Positions 5,808 to 12,280 of a stretch of DNA of 12,280 bases are shown one piece after another. The position numbers and the translations under genes are program-made. How positions within the stretch are numbered: position 1 is the stretch's first letter; every line of letters starts with the position of its first letter. The DNA is from Candidatus Sifarchaeum marinoarchaea (lineage in GTDB: Archaea; Asgardarchaeota; Sifarchaeia; Borrarchaeales; Borrarchaeaceae): positions 1 through 12,280 of the forward strand of contig JAECRW010000036.1 in the NCBI GenBank assembly GCA_016294985.1, read 5' to 3'. Under the pieces are notes generated by a model. That model saw nothing but the letters and a program-made list of their open reading frames with translations, made no database searches and was not told the DNA's origin.

Positions 5808-8378
5808 TTAACCAACTTCCGTTGCAAATTGAAGGTCAGCAATACTTGTATCTTTTGATCTACTAACATTAATTGAATGGCTAGGTCCTTCATCTGTTTG
5901 TGTATGTGTGATAAGGAAGATTTGATCGAAGGCCCTATTATTCATCAATGCGTTTAATACGCCTTCTCTTCTTTCCGTGTCCAAGCTTCCAAGGGGTTCA
6001 TCTAAGATGATCGTCTTAAAATAAATAGGATGTAAACCAGATGAGCGAAAGGGACGTATATGCCCCATCAACTCTGAGATACCCATACGTAATGCTAATC
6101 CAAGTGCAGCCTTATCCCCGCCACTAAGCATGTCTTTGTCTTTTTCAAGTCCGTCGATCAAATCGGTAAGTGTTATTGATACGCCATGAGTCTTCCCATG
6201 CTTAGTAATCAAGATTTCATTCATCTTGTATTGTCCGTAGGTAAATTGTTGCAGATATTTCGAAACAACGCTACGTAATGATTTGAAAAGTTTGTTTTGA
6301 ATAACTTCTTGAGAGATAAATTGCTCTAAATATGGTTTAATTAATACATCATGATGCTTAATAGTTGATTCTTCTTGTCGTATTTGTTTTTCAATGTCGT
6401 CTAACTTATTTATTTCATCCAATAATTTATTTAAGCGAATGGTTTCTTCATTAATATCTTTTTGAAGAGAATTGTATTGATTAAGTTTCTCTTTCTTCTC
6501 TTGAAACAAAACTTGAATAGCAGTAATTATATCTTGCAACTTTGTAGCGTTGAATCTCTCTAGCAATTCATTAATGGTATTAACACCTAATCTATTCAAG
6601 AGATCCTGTTTTTGGTTTTCGTTTTTTAATTTTTCATTTACTATAATTTCCTGTTCCTGTAAAAGTTTCTGAATTCGATCTTCTTTTTCCTGTATCTTTA
6701 ATGTTAATCTACCGATGTCTGCATTAATTTCTTTCAAACGATCCTTTTTTGACGCAAATTCATTTTTGATGCGTCCAATACTCTCACTAAGTTCGCTTAT
6801 GTCGCTAATATTATATTTAGTTAACAAATCCTCATATGATGAAACTTCAAATGACTTCAAAAATCGAGAAACTTCAGTTTCAACATTTGATAATTTATTG
6901 CTTACTTGTTGAGTGCGTGTTAAACATTGTGAAATGTTTTCAAGTTTTAAAGAATTCTGTCTAATAATCTCTAAGTTTTCTTTCATTGCATGCATTGAAG
7001 TTTCATTTTCCTTTACAAGCTTTACTAATCGATTGATTTCGTTAGTATAATTGAAGACATTTTCTTCGATTCTCTGAACAACTTTATCCAATTCTTCTTC
7101 TTGATGGAATGGAGTGAAACAAGTAGGACAGTCTCCCTTTTCTTTAAGTAACTCTATATTAGATTTTAAACTGGAGATCACACCTCTTTTAGTATTTATT
7201 GTTCCCAGGAGATCCTTTATCTTTTGTTCGATTTCTTTGAGTGATTTCTGAGCTGTCTCTTCATTATTTTGGAGTTTTTCTCTTAGTGTTTTTTCATATT
7301 CTATTCTCTGCTTTAAGGTTTGAGGAAATTCAAAACCGGAACTAGATTTGATAAATTCATCTTCCAAACTTTTTATTTGCTCCGTCAGATTTACTCGTTT
7401 GCTAATCAAATTTATCAAAGCAGTGACGCTTTCCAATGTTGGTAGACTCTTCATCTTTTTTTCAAGGGTTTGAAATTCTTTTTCATCTTTAGAAAGAGCG
7501 TTTTTCTCCTTTTCTAATTCATTGAGATCATCTTTAAGTATATCATTAATTATAGCAATTTCTTTTGAGTAACCTTCAACTTGATTTGAAGCATTTCTAA
7601 TTTGCTCTTTTAATGTTTCTATATTTTGGATATCCTCAACTGCTGGATATATAACAAGTTTATCATCTAAATGCTGAATAGCTTGCTCTAAGTTCAATTT
7701 ATCTTCATTTAATTTTTCAATATCCTTTTTAAGTTCAGGCAGCAATTCCTTTTTTCCTTCAATTCTGTCTTTTTTGCTCATTAAATCTTGTTGCTGAGTT
7801 ATATGTTCTTCTCTCATTTCTTTCAGTTCTTCTTTAATAAGATCAAATTGATCCAGTTGAAATAGTTCTTGAATCTTATTACGAAGTTCTGATCCACTTA
7901 CATTTGCTAGATAATCAATTTCACCTTGACGGACAAAAAATGTACTGTCTAGTTGTTTCCCAGCACAGTTCATAATAGATTCTAACTTCTTACAAACTGC
8001 TTTAGAACCTGAAATTGGATTGATTAACTGATTTTTTGGATTATACTTAGATATAGTGGCTAGTGTCGGTTTGCTTCGTATTTTTTCACGTTTTATTCGA
8101 TATCTTGCATCCCCAACTTGAACATCTAATTGTACTTTACATTTTGATGCATCTTTTTTAATTAATCGATCTTTTGACTCGTCAATTACTCCACAATCCC
8201 TCTTTGATCCCCACAGTCCCCATAAGATAGCTTCAATAAGGCTGGATTTTCCTGATGAATTTCGACCTCTAATGGTGTATAGACCATTTGGCAATTCTGA
8301 TACATTTGCCATTTTGCCTGGTAATTCTAACCGTGAAAATGGTTTAAAATTTTCTATTGCAATCGATAAAATTTTCAT
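5808..8378 (-). CDS. rad50: DNA double-strand break repair ATPase Rad50
   Basis: An 856-residue SMC-like ATPase that with Mre11 binds, tethers and processes DNA ends. The N-terminal ABC half has Walker A GRNSSGKSS (residues 38-46) and a Q-loop glutamine in VRQGEID (151). Two long coiled-coil arms (about 180-415 and 421-690) flank a zinc hook, CPTC (C417 and C420), through which Rad50 dimers join. The C-terminal half has the signature LSGGD (751-755), Walker B with D-loop IILDEPLGSLD (790-800) and the switch histidine H825 in ITHTQ. Length is normal for archaeal Rad50. The signature ends in Asp instead of the usual Glu or Gln. The start codon overlaps the mre11 stop (ATGA, 8375-8378), indicating translational coupling. 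It is the last gene of the resection operon and converges on the UbiA-family gene. Confidence 0.97.
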   Translation of the reverse strand: MKILSIAIENFKPFSRLELPGKMANVSELPNGLYTIRGRNSSGKSSLIEAILWGLWGSKRDCGVIDESKDRLIKKDASKCKVQLDVQVGDARYRIKREKIRSKPTLATISKYNPKNQLINPISGSKAVCKKLESIMNCAGKQLDSTFFVRQGEIDYLANVSGSELRNKIQELFQLDQFDLIKEELKEMREEHITQQQDLMSKKDRIEGKKELLPELKKDIEKLNEDKLNLEQAIQHLDDKLVIYPAVEDIQNIETLKEQIRNASNQVEGYSKEIAIINDILKDDLNELEKEKNALSKDEKEFQTLEKKMKSLPTLESVTALINLISKRVNLTEQIKSLEDEFIKSSSGFEFPQTLKQRIEYEKTLREKLQNNEETAQKSLKEIEQKIKDLLGTINTKRGVISSLKSNIELLKEKGDCPTCFTPFHQEEELDKVVQRIEENVFNYTNEINRLVKLVKENETSMHAMKENLEIIRQNSLKLENISQCLTRTQQVSNKLSNVETEVSRFLKSFEVSSYEDLLTKYNISDISELSESIGRIKNEFASKKDRLKEINADIGRLTLKIQEKEDRIQKLLQEQEIIVNEKLKNENQKQDLLNRLGVNTINELLERFNATKLQDIITAIQVLFQEKKEKLNQYNSLQKDINEETIRLNKLLDEINKLDDIEKQIRQEESTIKHHDVLIKPYLEQFISQEVIQNKLFKSLRSVVSKYLQQFTYGQYKMNEILITKHGKTHGVSITLTDLIDGLEKDKDMLSGGDKAALGLALRMGISELMGHIRPFRSSGLHPIYFKTIILDEPLGSLDTERREGVLNALMNNRAFDQIFLITHTQTDEGPSHSINVSRSKDTSIADLQFATEVG

Positions 8379-9637
8379 GTGTCTTCTACTCGCTTTACTG
8401 CTTCAGAAAAAAGTTTTGTGAGTAGATCTATATCGTAATCTTCAGGTGATATTTTTTCAATGAATTTTCTAAAATCTTTTTCTGGATTTTCGATTAAATA
8501 CTCGACTTCTTCTCCAGGTTTAAGTTCCAAGTCTTCAGTAATAGGATCGGATATTCTACCTATCGAGAATTGAAGTATATTATAATCATCCTTTCGAATT
8601 ATTTCATTATACAACTCAGTTAGTTCTGCATTGAAGCGTGCCCAAAATGTATGAGGCATATCGCCTTTCACACCTATTTTGACGCGATAAGCTGAATCAA
8701 AGTCAAATCCAGTAGCTAATTTATGTATGTTGAGGTATTTGTGAACTTTTTCAACTACAGCAGAAGGAGGATCATCAGTATTAGCATCAATTATCGTAGA
8801 AAGCATAGGTCGCGAATCAAGGGTGATAGGTGTCACTTTAGGTAATTCCCCATGTTCTGCTTGGACCTCTAAGATTACTTTTTCCTGATCTGCTTCATCA
8901 AAACGCCAACGCTCTATTGCTCCTGCATTATAGGCATTTTTACTAATTTTTTCAAAATGATGATTATGTCCAACAGCTAAATAATCAAAATCTTTGTCAA
9001 GAAGTTCTGCTGGCAAAGTTTCATCTAGTTTCATTCCATGAGTTATACCTATTTCTGTAACATCTTTAGGTGAAATACTGTAAGTTTTCAGCCAGTTTAA
9101 ATACTCATCTTTAGCATCTTCGCTAAGTGAACCAAGATATTTTGTATTAACGAATGGAAAACAATGAACTATACAGTCTTTTTCTTCAAGATTATAGATC
9201 AATGGCTTTTTGTTCCCCTGTAAGATGTTTATTAAATCGTCCCAAAAAGTAAAGACTTTCACATTTTCTAGTACTTCAAAACTCTGTATTGTTGAAGTCC
9301 TTCGAGAATGAAAAATGCCATGATTTCCATCTATTATAATTGTTGGAATACCTGCACGATCTAATCTTTTAAGTCCTTTAACCGCGATGTTCCGAGACGC
9401 CTCAGAAGGCGGATGAGGATGTCTTAAAAATGGGTAATGATAAAAATCGCCGCTATGAACAATGAAATCAATTTCATCCTTTTTTTCAATTGCATATGTA
9501 ATAATCTTCCAATAGGCCCTTGCAAAATCAAATTCAATTGGTTGGAAGTTCATATTAAGATATTTTATTGTCATATGGCGGACATCGCTTGCAGTACACC
9601 CGAGATGGGTGTCTGAAACATGCAAGAAGTTGACCAT
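8375..9637 (-). CDS. mre11: DNA double-strand break repair nuclease Mre11
   Basis: The manganese-dependent exo/endonuclease partner of Rad50. Counting from the chosen start (420 residues), all phosphodiesterase metal ligands are visible: D9 and H11 in SDTHLG, D64 in HSGDFYH, N105 and H106 in DGNHG, H200 in THG, H224 and H226 in VGHNH. A capping domain and an acidic, helix-forming C-terminus expected to bind the Rad50 coiled coil follow. Start choice: an ATG at 9650-9652 overlaps the herA stop as TAATG and would add five residues. The ATG at 9635-9637 has GAGG nine bases upstream and places the first Asp-x-His at residues 9-11, as in other archaeal Mre11, so it is preferred. GNHG replaces the more common GNHD/GNHE, with the acidic residue not among the metal ligands. 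The stop overlaps the rad50 start. Confidence 0.96.
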   Translation of the reverse strand: MVNFLHVSDTHLGCTASDVRHMTIKYLNMNFQPIEFDFARAYWKIITYAIEKKDEIDFIVHSGDFYHYPFLRHPHPPSEASRNIAVKGLKRLDRAGIPTIIIDGNHGIFHSRRTSTIQSFEVLENVKVFTFWDDLINILQGNKKPLIYNLEEKDCIVHCFPFVNTKYLGSLSEDAKDEYLNWLKTYSISPKDVTEIGITHGMKLDETLPAELLDKDFDYLAVGHNHHFEKISKNAYNAGAIERWRFDEADQEKVILEVQAEHGELPKVTPITLDSRPMLSTIIDANTDDPPSAVVEKVHKYLNIHKLATGFDFDSAYRVKIGVKGDMPHTFWARFNAELTELYNEIIRKDDYNILQFSIGRISDPITEDLELKPGEEVEYLIENPEKDFRKFIEKISPEDYDIDLLTKLFSEAVKRVEDT

Positions 9638-9646
9638 TATGAAGTT

Positions 9647-9651
9647 CCTCA
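9647..9651 (-). promoter_or_regulatory. Shine-Dalgarno sequence of mre11
   Basis: TGAGG on the minus strand lies at the herA stop/first mre11 ATG and nine bases before the second ATG (9637). It favours the shorter Mre11 start over the TAATG-overlapping one, which has no Shine-Dalgarno before it. Confidence 0.5.
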
Positions 9652-11400
9652 TTACAGTAAAATTTCTGGTTCCTTAGCATCTTTAATGGTTGTATATTTT
9701 GCACTATCCTTTTTAAAACGATCGTCAAAGAGAGGTACACGAACAACAAAAGGAAGATCACGATAACTTGCCGTTACAACAGCTTCTCCACGATCTAATA
9801 CCTTAAATTCACTCTCAAAGTCTGCAATGTCTCTGCTAGCTGCTTTTATGGCTAAACGTATTTCATCAGCATTTCCAAGTGCTAAAACAATTTGTGTGTT
9901 AAGTTGACTCAATAAAGCAGGATTTATCGATGAGACTTGTTGACTTATGACCGCCAAACCGATTCCAAACTTTCTGCCTTGACGGGAAACAGCTTTATAG
10001 ACATTACCTTCAAATCGCATTAGATCTGGAGTGAGAATAGAGGGTGCTTCTTCCACAGTTATGAGAATAGGAACAAGTTCTGAAGTATCTTTTACTGTGT
10101 TTTGATCTTTTAAGTAGAATTTTTGTATCAGATTTTTTTGTGAGAAATCTTTTCTAATGCATTCAGATAAATCACGCGTTGCAATCTGCTTCTTAAGAAT
10201 ATCGAGTGTATTACTGGATTTTACTGCTTTGCGCAGTTCAAAAATTGTACGCGCAATTATTGTTGTGCTGAGAAATTGTTCCCTTTGGCTCGTAATGCTT
10301 GTATTGAATAATAATACACGCCCCATCTCAAGGGCAGAAACAACATCTAACAGATTTGAACCAGCGTAGCCATCAAGAAAAATGTTAGATCGTCTTAAGA
10401 AGGCCAAGTATCTTTCGACAGCATTAACCGTTGCATCCATAAAACCTTGCGCGTCTCCAACATTATTTATCCATTCGTCACCATAAACTGCATGTAGTGA
10501 ATACATATAAGCTATTTGCGGTGGAGTAAATTGATGGATAGACATAAGATCAATTGGCAATATCTCTTGTAAGGAAATTTTGAGTTTTTTAGCATATCTC
10601 TGGACATCCCTTGGTGTAGCATCGATACTAGTAGTAAGGTAATAGAAATCACCAAAAAGCTCACGTCGTACTTTGCTTGAGCGACTGTCGATTTCATCTA
10701 TGATATCTTGTATTCCAAACTTTCCTGTCCCTAATGCATATTCATCGTGTGGATCGATTGTTAAGAGAGTTATTCTATCTTCAATACCGTTTATATAACA
10801 GTGAAGGTTGTAATCTATGAAGGATTTTGTGATAACCTGCATTAGATTAGATTTTCCAGAGCCAGTGGCCCCAAAAATGCCAACATGCATTGGAATTTTT
10901 CCTTTCGGTATCATAACATCAATATTGAGACTTTCTTCACCTACCAGTAAATCTCCGACATATATATCGCCTGAAAGTTGTGATGCTAGAATGTTTTTTA
11001 AAGAATCTTCGTTTTGAACTTTCTGAACTTTATAGATTGCTGAAAAATGCTCAGGTAATCGTCTAGCTTTTTTGAAAACAAATTTATTGTCTTTTTCAAA
11101 GTATTTTCCATATCCTAATAAACTTCCTTCAACAGCAATGAGCTTTTCCTCTTCTAAATTAGCAAGATATGCATCCTTTTCGACAACCAAGGTCTCAGCA
11201 ACGGTATCAATAGAGCTGAGTCGTCTTATTATATTCTCAAAATTACTTATACGGAAAATGAAATACCGATATTCACCTCTCGATGATGGAATAAGAAAGA
11301 TGTCTCCTACAGAAAGATCTTCATTTTTTGTAATAACAACAAGTTTTCCTAAATGCCCTCCGGCTAAGACGCCAAATGGCACACCTAGATCTAATTCCAA
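9652..11400 (-). CDS. herA: HerA hexameric DNA translocase/helicase
   Basis: A 582-residue FtsK/VirB4-like ATPase that forms a hexamer and drives DNA through the NurA nuclease during end resection. An N-terminal HAS-barrel domain (about 1-115) is followed by a RecA-like core. Walker A is GATGSGKS (177-184), IDPHDEY is at 215-221, Walker B is ILITVEEA (445-452), the arginine-rich strand SRQGRKFGIGL is at 472-482 and the sensor ISQQ is at 485-488. The family usually has EEAH after Walker B; here it is EEAP. Between the helix ending about residue 392 and Walker B lies a polar stretch of about 48 residues, longer than usual. The start is TTG: the in-frame TGA at 11407-11409 excludes anything earlier, and TGAGG lies ten bases upstream. 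The gene follows nurA by 12 bases. Confidence 0.95.
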   Translation of the reverse strand: MELDLGVPFGVLAGGHLGKLVVITKNEDLSVGDIFLIPSSRGEYRYFIFRISNFENIIRRLSSIDTVAETLVVEKDAYLANLEEEKLIAVEGSLLGYGKYFEKDNKFVFKKARRLPEHFSAIYKVQKVQNEDSLKNILASQLSGDIYVGDLLVGEESLNIDVMIPKGKIPMHVGIFGATGSGKSNLMQVITKSFIDYNLHCYINGIEDRITLLTIDPHDEYALGTGKFGIQDIIDEIDSRSSKVRRELFGDFYYLTTSIDATPRDVQRYAKKLKISLQEILPIDLMSIHQFTPPQIAYMYSLHAVYGDEWINNVGDAQGFMDATVNAVERYLAFLRRSNIFLDGYAGSNLLDVVSALEMGRVLLFNTSITSQREQFLSTTIIARTIFELRKAVKSSNTLDILKKQIATRDLSECIRKDFSQKNLIQKFYLKDQNTVKDTSELVPILITVEEAPSILTPDLMRFEGNVYKAVSRQGRKFGIGLAVISQQVSSINPALLSQLNTQIVLALGNADEIRLAIKAASRDIADFESEFKVLDRGEAVVTASYRDLPFVVRVPLFDDRFKKDSAKYTTIKDAKEPEILL

Positions 11401-11410
11401 AATTACTCAT

Positions 11411-11415
11411 CCTCA
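11411..11415 (-). promoter_or_regulatory. Shine-Dalgarno sequence of herA
   Basis: TGAGG on the minus strand overlaps the nurA TGA stop and sits ten bases before the TTG taken as the herA start. The same pentamer precedes mre11 with nearly the same spacing. An ATG at 11408-11410 is out of frame with HerA and too close to this site to use it. Confidence 0.45.
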
Positions 11416-12280
11416 CAATCCAATTTTTTTCCTAGCTGATATTAAATGCTCCTCCTTTATACCTAACTCTTTAGCAATTTGTATTGCCCTGCTAGTTAAA
11501 ACCTCACGAACAATATGAGTTAGAGTACATTTTCTATGAGCAAATCCTGGTGGACAAGGATAGCCATACCAGTTTGCTTCATGGCTCATAAAGTCAAGTT
11601 CTCTAAATAGTGTTATTTCATGGTCCTTCATGTTTTCTTTATCTGTATTGAAAATAAATTTCATCCACCAAAAATAGTCAAAGTCGATTCTAAATATTGG
11701 AGAAGTCTCAGAAAATTTAAAAATATAAGTAACTGCCATAGCAGGTGGTATTTCTCGGTTTTCATAGATAGAGAGTTTCCCTTGTGGATCTTCACGACCT
11801 GGTATTCGACAAAACCAATGTGCATTTGATCCAAAACGCTCTTTAGCAATATCTGAAATCTGCGTGGCTCCAGGAAGTGTATGTGTTTTGCTCAAACCAC
11901 AGACAATGATATTTCGTTTTCTTGAATTTAAACATAGATCTCTAAGAAGATAATCCCCAATTGGCACTTTCTGTCTTCCTGGTGGAAAAATTGTTAAAGA
12001 TCCATCGAGAATAAGATATTTTATAGGCAAATCACAGAGCACAACCTGTTTTGCAAGACTGTATTCAACAATTTCTCGTACCGACTGAAGTATGTTGTCT
12101 TCTTGTAGTGGACTTGGGAATAGAATATAACCTAGTAGTTCTGACGCAATTTTATTAATTAATTCTTTCTTATTAGTGATTTGAAATTCTTTTGGATCCC
12201 ATTCTGAATACTCCGTCATGTGTGAGAGAATTGGATCGACTAGATCAGACATTGGGTAGACTGACTCACAAAATTCAATT
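11413..12280 (-). CDS. nurA: NurA 5'-3' nuclease (N-terminus outside window)
   Basis: The nuclease partner of HerA, a dimer with an RNase H-like fold that degrades DNA ends. Numbering from the ATG at 12252 (279 residues), visible family features are the acidic helix EIVEYS (60-65), the strand ILDGSL (D83), IVCGLSK (116-122), FRID (187-190) and the C-terminal YGYPCPPGFAHR (229-240). The Tyr231-His239 spacing of eight matches the Tyr/His catalytic pair recalled for Sulfolobus NurA. The first catalytic Asp (a DGS-type strand near the N-terminus) is not seen. The frame stays open from 12252 to the window edge, no Shine-Dalgarno precedes that ATG, and 279 residues is short for NurA (about 330-450). 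The true start is therefore probably beyond 12280. It is the first visible gene of the resection operon. Confidence 0.88.
   Translation of the reverse strand, partial: IEFCESVYPMSDLVDPILSHMTEYSEWDPKEFQITNKKELINKIASELLGYILFPSPLQEDNILQSVREIVEYSLAKQVVLCDLPIKYLILDGSLTIFPPGRQKVPIGDYLLRDLCLNSRKRNIIVCGLSKTHTLPGATQISDIAKERFGSNAHWFCRIPGREDPQGKLSIYENREIPPAMAVTYIFKFSETSPIFRIDFDYFWWMKFIFNTDKENMKDHEITLFRELDFMSHEANWYGYPCPPGFAHRKCTLTHIVREVLTSRAIQIAKELGIKEEHLISARKKIGL

Noticed and set aside
6715..6912. Small plus-strand open frame within rad50
   Set aside because: It is antisense to the low-complexity coiled-coil region, where such frames arise readily, and shows no motif or ribosome binding site.
5808..8378. 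Rad50 considered as a different SMC-like ATPase or defence-system ATPase
   Set aside because: The CPTC zinc hook, the normal archaeal Rad50 length and the coupling to a complete Mre11 with all metal ligands fit ordinary Rad50.
11072..11518. 148-codon open frame on the plus strand opposite herA/nurA
   Set aside because: It lies antisense to the HAS domain of herA and the end of nurA, which have strong motif support. Its translation is Ser/Lys/Pro-rich without a domain, and it reads as a shadow of the real genes.

Overview
The window is AT-rich and reads as archaeal. The decisive evidence is a complete DNA end-resection cluster (nurA, herA, mre11, rad50). It is supported by a UbiA-type prenyltransferase, GT39-like membrane glycosyltransferases and A/T-rich TATA-like upstream elements instead of bacterial -35/-10 promoters. 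The exact lineage cannot be fixed from the sequence alone; an uncultured AT-rich archaeon is the most that can be said.

Layout. Positions 1-396 (+) hold the last part of a fold-type I PLP aminotransferase that enters from outside the window. A convergent ybaK-like aminoacyl-tRNA deacylase lies on the minus strand (450-917). Two tandem paralogous multi-pass membrane glycosyltransferases of the PMT/ArnT (GT39-like) type follow at 1090-2790 and 2939-4729 (+). Each is preceded by its own copy of the same roughly 96-base leader and promoter-like box. A UbiA-family prenyltransferase (4879-5748, +) follows, starting at TTG. From 5808 to the right edge everything is on the minus strand: rad50, mre11, herA and nurA, transcribed in the order nurA-herA-mre11-rad50. 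nurA runs off the right edge and probably lacks its N-terminal part here.

How the genes work together. NurA and HerA form a nuclease-translocase complex that, with Mre11-Rad50, resects DNA double-strand ends to give 3' single strands for RadA recombination. The spacings here are 12 nt (nurA/herA), about 14 nt or a 1-nt overlap (herA/mre11, depending on the start) and a 4-nt ATGA overlap (mre11/rad50), so this is one operon with translational coupling. The GT39-like pair and the UbiA enzyme are membrane proteins that could act in lipid-linked glycan or isoprenoid metabolism, but only their adjacency hints at a shared pathway.

No gene-free stretch exceeds 300 bases. The gaps are 397-449, 918-1089, 2791-2938, 4730-4878 and 5749-5807; apart from the promoter-like boxes, T-rich tracts and small inverted repeat listed here, I see nothing in them. 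I found no RNA gene, CRISPR array or insertion sequence. The most unusual content is in the glycosyltransferase pair: a duplicated leader, an internal 51-bp repeat that looks homogenised within the second gene, and an Arg-Glu where the family usually has Asp-Glu.
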